From positions 496,001-560,000 of the forward strand of contig NZ_OZ026449.1 in the NCBI RefSeq assembly GCF_964019505.1: 64,000 nucleotides of DNA, written 5' to 3'. The position numbers were made by a program, and so were the translations under genes. A model generated the notes under the pieces. It was given only the letters and a program-made list of their open reading frames with translations, made no database searches and was not told the origin of the DNA. Origin of the DNA: TIUS-1 sp964019505. Lineage in GTDB: Bacteria; Bacillota_I; Bacilli_A; Mycoplasmatales; Mycoplasmataceae. Numbering within the stretch: the first letter of the stretch is position 1; the number at the start of each line of letters is the position of its first letter. Positions 32,943 to 42,880 of the stretch are shown here, piece by piece.

Positions 32943-33218
32943 TTATTTAGAAATTGCTTCTTTTAATTGTTTTGAAGGTTTGAATTTCGCAACTGTTTTT
33001 CCTTCAATTTGGATTTTTTCACCAGTTGAAGGATTGATTCCTTCTCTTGCACTTCTCTCAAGAGTTGTTAATTTTCCGAATCCAGCAATAGCTACTTCTT
33101 CCCCTTTTGCTAATGATTGAATAATTTCATCAAACACTAAGTTAATAATTTGTTCTGCTTGTGATTTTGTAGTTCCACAATCCATAGCCAATCTTTCTGC
33201 TAATTCTTTCTTTGTCAT
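32943..33218 (-). CDS. hup: HU-type DNA-binding protein
   Basis: 91 residues. Nucleoid protein that bends DNA. MTKKELAERLA at the start, then VAIAGFGKLTTLERSAREGINPSTGEKI, which is the HU DNA-binding arm, and FKPSKQLKEAI at the end. Confidence 0.96.
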   Translation of the reverse strand: MTKKELAERLAMDCGTTKSQAEQIINLVFDEIIQSLAKGEEVAIAGFGKLTTLERSAREGINPSTGEKIQIEGKTVAKFKPSKQLKEAISK

Positions 33219-33247
33219 ATATATACCCCTATCTTATTTATAAAACC

Positions 33248-34237
33248 TTACCTTGTTAGTACGTTGTTCATCACAATGCTTGGTCGTTTATAATTATACA
33301 ATATTTCATACATAATTTCAAATAGTTTAGATTTTATGGTACTTTTCGCTAAAATGTCATGAATCACTTTACAAGCAAGCACACCTTCTACAGTTATTTT
33401 TTGTTCACTTAACACTTCTTTTGGGTTATCACTTTCTGCAAGTTTCTTACCTAATTGGTAATTTCTTGATTGTGGTGACATAGTTGTAAGGATCAAATCA
33501 CCAATTGTACAATAGTTCATAAAGTCAGTTGGGTCAGCTCCAAAGTATTTAGATAACTCAAAAATATCTGAATTACCCTTTGCAATAATTGATGCTGTTG
33601 CATTATCTGATTTTGTCATTGTGTTATACATTGCAGCTGCAATCGCAACTGTGTTTTTTGCAGCAGCAGATACTTCTGAAGCAACTAATGCTGTCGAAGG
33701 AAACACTGAGAAGTATTCATTGTTAAATAGATCTGATAATTCAGTTGCTAATTCAATGTCTTCATTACACATCATTACACATGTTGGTTTTCTTTCGATG
33801 CATTCAATTGCAATTGAAGGACCAAATAATCCTGAATATGATTTTAAGATATTGTTTTTTTCTAACATTTTTTTAACACTAATACTTAACAAGTTTTTTG
33901 ACTCTTCATCAAAACCTTTTGCAGTATTTATAAAGTGAACTTTTCTTGTCAGTACTTTTGAAATATTTTCAATTGTAATTTTAATTGCCGCAGTTGGCAC
34001 ACCCAGTACGATGTACTCACAATTTTCTAATGCAGCTTCTAAACTTGTTGTAGCTTTTATGTTTGCATTTATTTTAATGTCTCCAAAGAACATTGAGTTT
34101 GTTTCATTGATATCGATGTCTTGAACTTGTTTTTCATCAATACCATACATTATTACATCATGACCATTGTCAGCCAATACATTTGCAATAACTGTACCGT
34201 ATGCTCCGGTTCCGATTATTGTAAAATTCTTTTTCAT
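33248..34237 (-). CDS. gpsA: glycerol-3-phosphate dehydrogenase [NAD(P)+]
   Basis: 329 residues. Makes sn-glycerol-3-phosphate for phospholipids, upstream of PlsC and CdsA. The nucleotide site GTGAYGTVIANVLADNGH and the catalytic motif AAAKNTVAIAAAMYN (Lys) are present. Its ATG overlaps the der stop, so it is coupled to der. Order cmk-der-gpsA-hup matches other Firmicutes. Confidence 0.95.
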   Translation of the reverse strand: MKKNFTIIGTGAYGTVIANVLADNGHDVIMYGIDEKQVQDIDINETNSMFFGDIKINANIKATTSLEAALENCEYIVLGVPTAAIKITIENISKVLTRKVHFINTAKGFDEESKNLLSISVKKMLEKNNILKSYSGLFGPSIAIECIERKPTCVMMCNEDIELATELSDLFNNEYFSVFPSTALVASEVSAAAKNTVAIAAAMYNTMTKSDNATASIIAKGNSDIFELSKYFGADPTDFMNYCTIGDLILTTMSPQSRNYQLGKKLAESDNPKEVLSEQKITVEGVLACKVIHDILAKSTIKSKLFEIMYEILYNYKRPSIVMNNVLTR

Positions 34238-35547
34238 TATTTTTTCTCCCTTAATACTATACTTATTGGTACACCTCTAAAATCAAATTGTAATCTTAAT
34301 TGGTTCTCGATAAATCTTTTATATGAAAAGTGCATATATTCTGGATCATTTACGAACAACACAAATGTTGGAATAGTCGCCTCTACTTGTGATGCATAAT
34401 AAATTCTAAGTCTACCACCGTTGTGATTTGGTGCTGGATTTATTAATTGTGCTTTATTCATAACTTCATTTAGAACACTAGTTCTAACGCGTTTTTTAAG
34501 TGCTGCACGTACAACTTCAACTAAGTCAAATATTTTTTTAACTCGTTTACCTTCAGTTGCACTTACAAAAATTAACTCTGCATATTTTAGATATTTAAAA
34601 TATGCTCTGATTTCTTCTTCTTTTTTTAATATGTTTTTCTCTTTATCTTCGATTAAATCTCATTTGTTTGCAACAATGATTATTGGCTTTTTTTCTTCAA
34701 AAGCAAAACCACCAATGTTTGTATCATGATCTGTGATTGGTTTTGAAATGTCTAGTACCAATAAAACACAGTTTGCTTTGTTGATTGAGTTAAGAGATCT
34801 AAGGTATGAATACTTTTCAAGATTTTCATAAATCTTACCTCTTTTTCTCATACCAGCAGTATCAATTATGCTGTATTCATTATCTTTATATTTAAATTTT
34901 GTATCAACTGAATCTGTAGTTGTTCCAGCAATTGGCGAAACAATCATTCTATTCTCATCAAGTACTGCGTTAACTAAACTAGATTTACCAACGTTTGGTT
35001 TACCAACGATTGCGATTGAAAAATCAGCATCACTATAATTTAAGTCAATTTTTTTAGATAGTTCAATAACTCTATCGAGTAAGTTACCAATACCAATACC
35101 ATGTTCTGCCGAAACAAGTGATGGCATTCCAAATCCTAATTGCATGTAGTTGTATTCTTCATTGTTAGTATCTTTTCTGTCATATTTATTCACACCTAAA
35201 ATAATTGGTTTATTTGTTTTGTGTAACATTTTTGAAATCACTTTATCTTCTGGATCGATACCATGTTTATGGTCTAAAAGAAAAATAATTAAGTCAGCTT
35301 CTTCAATTGCGATTTCAGCTTGCATTTTTATTTCTTCGGCAAATTGCTCTTTAGCCAAAGTGATACCACCAGTGTCAATAAGCATGAACTCTCTTGTTAG
35401 TCATTCTGCTTTTGAATAGAGTCTATCTCTTGTAACCCCTGGAGTGTCTTCAACAATTGATTTTCTTTCGCGGATAACACGATTAAAAAATGTTGACTTC
35501 CCAACATTTGGTCTTCCTACAATTGCTACAACAAATTTTTTTGACAT
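34237..35547 (-). CDS. der: ribosome-assembly GTPase Der (EngA)
   Basis: 436 residues, the usual length. Two tandem GTPase domains, with P loops GRPNVGKSTFF (about residue 9) and GKPNVGKSSLV (about 185), DTGG and DTAG switch II motifs, and NKYD and NKWD specificity motifs. A C-terminal KH-like domain follows. The second NKWD Trp is TGA-coded. Confidence 0.96.
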
Positions 35548-35553
35548 ATATAT

Positions 35554-36222
35554 TTATCCTTTTTTAGCTTCTAATTCTTTTATTAATTCAATAATTTTAT
35601 TTGCTGTATCAATTTTTGATGTTTTTGTTGTGTCAATTATAATTGCGCCTTTAGCTGCAACTAATGGGCCAACTTTTCTACCCTTGTCCGATTTATCTCT
35701 TTCAAGAATTTGTTGTTCAATATCTTCTAGATTGTTTGATGCAACATTAAATTTTGTGTTTTGTAAATATCTTCTTTGTGCACGCGTTTTGTAATCTGTG
35801 TCAAAGTATAATTTTAAATCAGCATCAGGTAATACAACTGTTTGAATATCTCTTCCAATCATTATAGTACCTGGTTTACCAACTTCTCTTAATTTGTTTG
35901 TTATAAACTCTCTTACTTCACTAATTGGCGTTAAATAGTTAATTTTTTTTGTAATATCAATTTCAAAAATCATTTTTGAAAAGTCTAAGTCATTTACATG
36001 AATAAGTTCATTTTTATAGCTTGGGTGAAAATCTTTAATACATTCTATGATTTCGTTTTTATTTTCAAAATTAATATTTTTTAAAATACAAAACTTTGTA
36101 AACGCACGATACATTTGACCTGAGTCAACCAATAGATACCCGGTTGCTTCTGCAACATCTTCCATTGTCGAACTCTTACCACTACCAGCCGTTCCATCAA
36201 CTGCAATAATTAATTTTTTCAT
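35554..36222 (-). CDS. cmk: cytidylate kinase
   Basis: 222 residues. Phosphorylates CMP and dCMP. The P loop is VDGTAGSGKSSTM. MIGRDIQTVVLPDADLKLYF and RAQRRYLQ match the family. It precedes der by 6 bases, a common pairing. Confidence 0.95.
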   Translation of the reverse strand: MKKLIIAVDGTAGSGKSSTMEDVAEATGYLLVDSGQMYRAFTKFCILKNINFENKNEIIECIKDFHPSYKNELIHVNDLDFSKMIFEIDITKKINYLTPISEVREFITNKLREVGKPGTIMIGRDIQTVVLPDADLKLYFDTDYKTRAQRRYLQNTKFNVASNNLEDIEQQILERDKSDKGRKVGPLVAAKGAIIIDTTKTSKIDTANKIIELIKELEAKKG

Positions 36223-36230
36223 ATTACTCC

Positions 36231-36920
36231 TTATAGTATTGAAAACAAGATTAGCGAAAGCAAGGTTAACAATATCAATACTGTTCCAACAATAATTGCA
36301 ATCTTACTCATTTTTTTTGTAAATCAATCACGTTTACTTCTTTCAAGAGATAAAATTGAATTTTCTAATTTTATATTTGATTCTTTAGCTGACAAATAGA
36401 ACTTAGATGTACCCTCTCCCCTCATTTCTTCAATAGCAGCTGGAGGTATGTGTGATGTGGCTAATGTTTTTTGATTAATTTCAGATGCTTTTCTTATACC
36501 TTCATTAAACTTAATAACTTCACTTGCAATGCTCAAATACATTTTTTGTAATTCTTCATCTTTGATTATTATTTTTTTTGAGTTATTCACAATATCTAAT
36601 CTTTTATCTATAGTTTGATTTTTGCTATGGATCATTTCAAATGTAGCCAAATCATTTAAATAACGTCTTAGCTCAAATTTCATTTCCTCAGATATTAATA
36701 GATTAGATCTATCCTTATCTAAATATGGTTTGAATATGTCATTTGATTTTGTGAATGCTTTTATTTTTGGTTCAAAAAAAGGTTTGTCAACAATACGTAG
36801 CTTTTCAGAAATCATATTTGTTTTTGTTTTCTGACTTTCAATATTTGATCAATATTCAATCTCTTTATTAATCTCATTATGTAGTGGTTTGAATTTAACC
36901 ATTCTTGTTTCGATAGACAT
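36231..36920 (-). CDS. tail-anchored protein of unknown function
   Basis: 229 residues, not recognised. About 200 soluble residues rich in Lys, Glu and Ile with helical, partly coiled-coil character. A single C-terminal hydrophobic segment (IAIIVGTVLILLTLLSLILF) ends the protein, so the bulk should face the cytosol. It precedes cmk by 8 bases and may share its transcript. Confidence 0.7.
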
Positions 36921-37001
36921 ATTTAACCTCGCATTGTATATATTATAAATTAAGAATATACATACTCATTTTTATTTTTTACAACCTTAGGTAATGTGGG
37001 C

Positions 37002-37036
37002 AAAAAAAGATTAAAACTTATAGTTTTAATCTTTTC
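37002..37036. terminator. terminator overlapping the 85-residue gene's end
   Basis: AAAGATTAAAAC/GTTTTAATCTTT perfect stem with a 5-base loop, A run before and T-rich after. On the minus strand it follows the stop at 37026. Confidence 0.7.
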
Positions 37037-37283
37037 ATAGATATATCAATGCGTTGTTGGGTTCGCCACATGAACAAACACCTATGTTATCTTTATATTC
37101 TTTTAATTCCATATTTGCATTTAAAAAATCAGAGAATCCTTTATCTAATGATTTTTTAACGTTATCTCCAACTTCTAGAGCCATTACGAGTGTTTTTTTA
37201 TCTTGAAGTAATTTATTTATATTCTCTCTAGATTTGTCATCAAGATCTGAAATATAAATAAAGTTTTTTGTATCTTTTGGCAT
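37026..37283 (-). CDS. unrecognised 85-residue protein, possibly SepF-like
   Basis: MPKDTKNFIYISDLDDKSRENINKLL start, then a strand-like TLVMALEV, a helix NVKKSLDKGFSDFLNA and a strand-like IGVCSC. The order resembles the SepF core (strand, helix with D-F-L, strand), but the diagnostic G-x-x-Y is missing. The ATG follows AAGGAGAAAG. The assignment is speculative. Confidence 0.55.
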
Positions 37284-37361
37284 AGTACTTTCTCCTTATA
37301 CTGTTTTAATTTTACGCCTTAAATATTTTATGTACTTTCTTTTTTAATCATTTTAAAAAAG

Positions 37362-37385
37362 AAAAACTAGACTAATCTAGTTTTA
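37362..37385 (-). terminator. terminator overlapping an S-component-like gene stop
   Basis: AAAACTAGA/TCTAGTTTT stem with loop TTAG, followed by TTTTTC on the minus strand. Confidence 0.7.
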
Positions 37386-38276
37386 AAATCTTGCTCTTCT
37401 GTGATTTAGTAATTTTGCTTTCGGTTCAATTAAAGCAAACAAAACATAACATACAATAAATCTAATAAATTGTAACCCAATTAATATAGCTATATTTCAT
37501 TTTGATTCTGACAAGAAATCAAATAACGATTCAGAATGTTCATCGTGTTCATGGAAAGTAGAAGCCATACTATCGTGGTGGTGATGTGAAGCTCCAGTCA
37601 GTTGGTTGATATATAAAATTAAGATTGTAACTGACGTAAACAAAACTACACCAATTAATACAATAATTGGCATTGGCGCCCATCTTTTAAATTTATCTTT
37701 TTTTGGATTTGGATCTTTGTGAAATGGCGAATTTTTAAATAAACCAAAATAAACTAACCAAAATATTAACACCATTGCAGCATATGCAAATGATTCAATT
37801 ACAGGTGTAAAGATTGAGTGCGCATGCATTAAGAAGTGAATTCAAGGTAATATGAATCCAATAACTCCCCCAAATAATGGTCCAGTTACCGAAAGTCCAA
37901 TTAGTATAACCAATAAATCAAATATTCTTATTGGTACAAGTACCCCATTAAATAATCCCATTAACGGAACCTCTAAGCCATAACCGTCAATTGCAGTCAT
38001 TATTAATGCCAATGCAAGTATTATTCCAGATGCTGAAATTTTATATATCAATTCACCTTTTGATCTTACTCAAAAATATTTTTTGATTTCAAATTCACCA
38101 TCATCAATATCGTCATGTTCACCATCAGATGTAAAGTGATGTTTGTCATGATAGTGATCTTTCATTGGTTCATCGCCCACGTGTTCTATATCGTGAGTTT
38201 CTATATTGTTTGAGTCAGAAATAACTTCATCTTTTATTTCTTTTTCATCAATATTATTATTGTCAATATTAAGCAT
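37383..38276 (-). CDS. His-rich ECF S-component-like membrane protein
   Basis: 297 residues. An acidic, His-rich N-terminus of about 70 residues (DHYHDKHHF, EHDD) comes first. Six or so membrane segments follow, and the first block (ALIMTAIDGYGLEVPLMG... GPLFGGVIGFILP) resembles ECF transporter substrate-binding subunits. A second His cluster (HHHHDSMASTFHEHDEH) lies in a loop near residue 235. A metal substrate is possible but unproven. No EcfA/EcfT genes are in the window. Confidence 0.6.
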
Positions 38277-38342
38277 TTTCTTCCTCGTTTCATAAATAAT
38301 TATATCATTTAATATTTATGAAATAATTCTAAATTATAAAAA

Positions 38343-38930
38343 TTACAATTTAGGAAGTAGTGTATATATTGGAATAAATATAATTAAGTTAACTGAATAC
38401 TTGATTGTATTACCTATAAGTCCACTAAAAAAATAATAGTATTGTCAATTTGGTACATCCATTAGTGTTGGGATTAGTGTTGGGATTAAAAAGTAAATAA
38501 CAAATAACGTCATAATAATTATTGTAAATATCATAGCCACTAGATATGCAATTATAAATTTAACAACACTTTTTTCAGTGTTTAACTTTCTAATCAAACC
38601 AAAAATATATCACGCAACAACAAAGAAGAAGAATTGCGATAAATCAGATACAAACAAAGTCAAAACCCCTGCTCCACCAAATGGATCTGGAATATATAAC
38701 ATTCTCATTCATGTCGATATTGTCAATACAACAAATCCATAAAAAACATTAACACGTCTTCAAGCTATCAAGTAAGTAAAGAAAGTTAATTCAATTGCCA
38801 TTGGAGCGCCAATTGCTGAAAATATTAATGTGAACGCAGATAGTATAAGCGCTAAAGCAACACAAATACCTAATGTCACTATTTGCTTGTTTGAAATTAT
38901 AATCGTCTGTCTTAATCTTTCTTTTAACAT
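38343..38930 (-). CDS. ECF S-component-like membrane protein
   Basis: 195 residues with about six hydrophobic segments. LGICVALALILSAFTLIFSAIGAPMAIELTFFTYLIAWRRVNVFYGF resembles the start of ECF substrate-specific subunits. A vitamin or nucleobase could be the substrate, but none can be named. Its 5' region shares a divergent promoter with ppa and contains a CCAC/GTGG hairpin plus T run. Confidence 0.6.
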
Positions 38931-39050
38931 TTTATATCTATCCTTTTGTTTGTAAAATAAAAACCACTTTGTGGCTGGCTAACTTTTGTATACCAAATTG
39001 GCAATTAACAGTTAAGAAAAATTAAATTAATTTATCCTTTTGTTATAATA
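38931..39050 (-). promoter_or_regulatory. leader with hairpin before the S-component-like gene
   Basis: About 110 bases upstream of the ATG. A small CCAA/TTGG hairpin is followed by CCACaaaGTGG and TTTTTATTTT on the minus strand (about 38957-38981), which could attenuate transcription. A TATAAT-like box lies near 39048. Not matched to any riboswitch consensus I know. Confidence 0.35.
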
Positions 39051-39071
39051 ATTATACCCCTAAGGAGATAT

Positions 39072-39632
39072 ATGAAGAATAATATAATACAGATGATTGT
39101 AGAAATCCCAAAAGGAAGTTCAAACAAATATGAATACGATGCTGTCACAGGACAAATCAGTTTAGATAGAGTACTTTATGGTGCTAACTTCTACCCAGGT
39201 GAATATGGCTTTGTTCCAAACACACTCGATTGAGATGGAGACCCACTTGATGTAATTTCATTAATTACTTACCCCACTTTCCCTGGAGTAGCTGTTAATG
39301 TAAGGATACTTGGTTCAATCAAAATGATTGATGCTGGTGAAATTGATACTAAACTATTTGGTGTACCTGCAAACGATCCAAGATTTGATTCATACACTTC
39401 AATCAAAGATGTGCCTCAGCATTTGAAAGATGAAGTTGAAAACTTTTTCTTACAATACAAAGAATTACAAAAGAAAACAGTAAAAATAAATGGTTGAGGA
39501 AATGAAAAAGAAGCCATGGAAGAACTTGCTGAATGTAGTGAACGTTTTGAAGAATACAAAGAACGTATTGCAAACGGTGAACAAAAACAAATTATGGCTG
39601 AATGAAAAAAAGCCGGAGTTGGTCAAGGATAG
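39072..39632 (+). CDS. ppa: inorganic pyrophosphatase
   Basis: 186 residues. Soluble family I enzyme. EIPKGSSNKYEYD, the signature LDWDGDPLDVI (Asp ligands) and KINGWGNEKEA are intact. The ATG follows AAGGAGATAT, with TATAAT upstream. A strong terminator follows. Confidence 0.95.
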
Positions 39633-39635
39633 AAA

Positions 39636-39664
39636 AAATGAGTTTTTTAAACTCATTTTTTATT
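39636..39664 (+). terminator. ppa terminator
   Basis: AAAATGAGTTT/AAACTCATTTT stem followed by TTTATTT. Confidence 0.8.
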
Positions 39665-39710
39665 TAAGAATTTAAAGCAAAAGCGCCTTAATAAATTCAT
39701 GTTTTTCTAG

Positions 39711-39785
39711 CTACTTTGTGATTTTTTTAGCAAAGTAGAGTTCATTAATTTCACCTACATTGCGTAATCCATATTTATGACTAAA
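39711..39785 (-). pseudogene. possible decayed C-terminus of the HNH gene
   Basis: In frame beyond the TAA at 39786 the sequence reads FSHKYGLRNVGEINELYFAKKITK and stops at 39711, then a further LEKHEFIKALLL. The composition looks protein-like, unlike random AT-rich DNA. It may be a remnant cut off by a nonsense mutation. This is an inference. Confidence 0.35.
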
Positions 39786-40223
39786 TTATTTTGCCTTGTT
39801 CTTATTATTAGGATTTTTTTGATTTGCTCTATTATTATTTGTATCATTATATGCTTTGTTATTACTAGATTGATTAACATTATTATTATTTTTTTGATTT
39901 GCTTTATTGTTGTTGTTCATATGCTTTTCCTCCTTATTATTATTTTTACCACCTTTTTGCTTATTACAAATAGGGTGCATGGGTTGCAAGTTAGAGATAT
40001 CATTATTTTCATTATTTTGATCAATGTGATCAATGTCTCATGTTTTATCTTTTTCTTCCTTCATGTTTCCAAGATACTGAGCTTTCAACATTGTTTTATT
40101 ACACTTGGGGCACATTGCTTCCTGTGTTGGATCTTGTCCATTTTTCAATTTGTGTTTATTCTTTTCAGAATAATTTTTAAATACAAGTCTAACTACTTTG
40201 CTTGTGAATTTTTTTCTACCCAT
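39786..40223 (-). CDS. HNH endonuclease with Asn-rich tail
   Basis: 145 residues. A basic N-terminus is followed by CPKCNKTM (first zinc pair), the HNH core WDIDHIDQNNENNDISNLQPMHPICNKQKGG with its His and Asn, then about 55 residues of Asn/Lys/Gln low complexity. After the stop, in the same frame, KYGLRNVGEINELYFAKKITK continues to 39711. That looks like a lost C-terminus. It overlaps the upstream transporter gene by 31 bases. Homing-type or defence roles are both possible. Confidence 0.72.
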
Positions 40224-41551
40224 TTCTTTTTCTCCCTCTTGAGATAAATCGCTAGCGCCGGTACTGCAACAATTGTAGAAATGATTAATCCAGTTGAAAA
40301 CATAATAATTGTAGTTTCTAAATTCATATCAATTATGTCACAGGCCGATAATACAATATATGGAACATATATACATATATTGGAAATAATACCGCTAATC
40401 AATAAAATATGATTTTTACCTTCAGCAATAAATATGACATTTATATTTTGACAAATTATATAAGATATGAAAAATCAGATTGTGAATATAAATATATTGA
40501 AACTAACCCCAGGATTATTGTTGCTAATGACGTTAGCTATTGGTTTAAAAGTTAATCCAAATATTAATGTCATTAATAACAACGAAGCAAGAGATAAACA
40601 AATGAACTCCATTAATATAAATAGCCTTTTTTTATTTGTTAGGTTAACTTTACTTTCTTTTGAGATTATATCTTTGCTAATTAAAATTAATGCATTTGGA
40701 ATTATTAATATTCATTGTCAAATGATTGTATTTGATAGCCAATAACTTGTTGCTGCATTGGATAAGTTGATATTCTTTAGTACCATGAACATATATAAAA
40801 AATTATTTACAAACGATAACACAAAACAACTTAAAACATTAATAACTAATTGTCTATTAATTTTTAAATTCGACACTTTGAAACTTTGTTTATTTATTTT
40901 TAAAAAATCTTTAAATCCAAAATGTTTTGCAATAACAAAAATACTAATTATAAAAACTGTTGTTTCTGTTATCAATGTACTAATTCCGATTCCTATATAT
41001 GAATTTAAAAATACATCTTTATTTGCAAGTGTTAAGTCAAATGCAACCATTAATATTATTTTTGTGATCAAACAAAGTATTACCGCTATATTTAAGTTCA
41101 TCTTTATCATTATAATTAATGATATTGAAAATAAAATTGTTGGAAGCCTGCTTCACAGTTGTAATAAGAAGAAAATAATTTGACTGTCGCCATCCATACC
41201 TACTGAATTAATTAAATGACTTGTGAAGAAACTAATTATGAATAAAATTAAAAGAAATAATATAAATATTAATATATATACTTCCTGAATTTTTTTTATA
41301 TCTTCTTTATCCTTTGAAATTTTTGCCAATCACCAAAATAGTGGCAGCAAAACGGATTCTTGTATAACTTCGAGAACAATGTTTAAGTACTCTCATGAAA
41401 TAAATGTCTCAAGTTCAGCGTTTGCATATTTTGATATTATGGTTACTCTAATTAATATCCAAATTGAGGGTAACATCAAATATGCAATTATTCATCCAAA
41501 TGTTTGTCAACTTTTTCTTTGACTTTTAATTAAGCTTTTAAATTCTTGTAT
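40193..41551 (-). CDS. MATE/polysaccharide-flippase-like transporter
   Basis: About 452 residues with 12-14 hydrophobic segments in the pattern of MATE or Wzx flippases. No full family signature could be fixed by eye. No ATG/GTG/TTG sits after the AAGGAG (41560-41565). The open frame reaches an ATA at 41549-41551 placed about 9 bases from it, so ATA may initiate, or an internal ATG may be used. It follows the kinase gene by 17 bases and overlaps the HNH start. Confidence 0.6.
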
Positions 41552-41568
41552 ATTGCGCTCTCCTTATT

Positions 41569-42213
41569 TTAAAATTTTCAATATTTTGATATTCAATTTT
41601 CACAATATGTGTACCATTTTTGTAAAAATTCATTTTTACAATGCTTTGTCTTTTCTTTTTCTTTACTAATTCTTTCAAGGATTGATTTTTTTGTTTTTTC
41701 TATATCACTTTTGTTTCATTCTAGGTATGTAAAAATCTGACTAATTTTTTTAATATAAACATCATGCTCTTTTTTTTCATTACCAAAATTTACTCATAAT
41801 CAGCAAATGTAACCAATATCGTCATACTTTGAACCAAAATATGACCCATCTCAATCAATGATGTATTCAGGTAAGTTATTTACTTTATTAAAAACAACAT
41901 TTGTCGGACTTATATCGCCATGAACAATTACATTTACACCATTTGAAAATGATTGGTATTCAACTATAAAATCTATTATTTTATAAATTTGACTAATTTC
42001 CATATCATCTACATCATGCAGGGTTATACCATCAATAAAGATATAAGAATATGTTGTATCCGTAAACGATGTAATTGAATTGAATTTATCAAAATTATTT
42101 TTTGTAAATATTTTGTTAATAAAAATTAAGTGTTCAAAATTATCATTTTTTTCTTTTGTTACAACTTTATCATTCTTTGTTATTAACTTTTCAGATCTTC
42201 CGTTATTTCTCAT
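41569..42213 (-). CDS. APH/choline-kinase-like phosphotransferase
   Basis: 214 residues. The kinase motifs are VIVHGDISPTNVVF (HGDxxxxN) and YIIDWDGSYFGSKYDDIGYICWLW (IDWD). The N-terminal lobe is short: no clear glycine loop is visible, so the protein may be truncated or divergent. The substrate could be choline, an amino sugar or an antibiotic, and cannot be told. A TTGATA...TATATA promoter and AGGAAG site precede the ATG. Confidence 0.7.
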
Positions 42214-42387
42214 AGTACCAGCTTCCTATAACTTCGCTAGCTTTATATATAATAAGCTTGACTTATCAACATATACATAACATTATAGGAGTCCCAAAAT
42301 AAATTTTGAGACATACTTATTATATATTCCAAATTTTAATTATTCTTAAAATATATAATAAAAAAATAATTAAAAAAATATGAATTA

Positions 42388-42421
42388 TTTTTTTAATTTG
42401 TGACGTTGTAGATATTGGAGG
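42388..42421 (+). promoter_or_regulatory. GTGACGTTGTA leader element, copy 3
   Basis: A T run, then TTTGTGACGTTGTA and GATATTGGAGG, with the same 17-base offset to GGAGG. The ATG is 30 bases after the first G. A 12-bp AT hairpin (42360-42394) and a TATAAT near 42352 lie just upstream. Confidence 0.6.
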
Positions 42422-42429
42422 ATAAAAAA

Positions 42430-42849
42430 ATGGAAAAAAAGACATTACAAGATTTAATAAAAGATCTGACAGGTACTGTTGTAGAAGAAGATTTAATCGA
42501 AAAATATTTTAGCAACATCTATTTTGAATTTGGATATATCAACTTACACGGTGCTGATTTTACTAACGTATATGATTTAGGTCATACTGATTTCAGTATT
42601 CTAAACTTTAATGGTGCGGGATTAGAATCATCTGATTTTATTGAAGCTGATTTTAGTTCATCTAATATGACTGCTGCTGATTTTAGTTCTGTAAATTTCA
42701 CAAACGCAAACTTTGATGAAGCAAACTTTATTGGTGCAGATTTTGGTGACGCCAGTTTTGTTGGTGCAGATTTAGAAAATATAATACTTTCAAAATCACA
42801 AGCTAAACATATTGCCAACAGACTCAACAATTGCGAGTTCGTTGGATAA
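42430..42849 (+). CDS. pentapeptide-repeat protein
   Basis: 139 residues. From about residue 35, A(D/N)F-type pentapeptides repeat: GADFTN, GHTDFS, NFNGAG, SSDFIE, ADFSSS, AADFSS, NFTNAN, NFDEAN, FIGADF, FVGADL. This gives a right-handed quadrilateral beta helix. Family members include gyrase-protecting MfpA/Qnr proteins, but no such role is shown here. The start is the ATG at 42430, after GGAGG. Confidence 0.88.
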   Translation: MEKKTLQDLIKDLTGTVVEEDLIEKYFSNIYFEFGYINLHGADFTNVYDLGHTDFSILNFNGAGLESSDFIEADFSSSNMTAADFSSVNFTNANFDEANFIGADFGDASFVGADLENIILSKSQAKHIANRLNNCEFVG

Positions 42850-42880
42850 AAAAACTACAAGTAAAATACTTGTAGTTTTT
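42848..42880. terminator. bidirectional terminator
   Basis: AAAACTACAAGT/ACTTGTAGTTTT perfect stem between the convergent pentapeptide gene and the YugP-like gene, with A and T runs on both sides. Confidence 0.85.

Noticed and set aside
39777..40247. A 156-codon hydrophobic open frame on the plus strand.
   Set aside because: It is the complement of the Asn/Lys-rich HNH tail, which becomes Phe/Ile/Leu-rich by base composition alone.
40758..41183. A 141-codon plus-strand open frame.
   Set aside because: It is antisense to the MATE-like transporter frame, which is longer and has transporter character.
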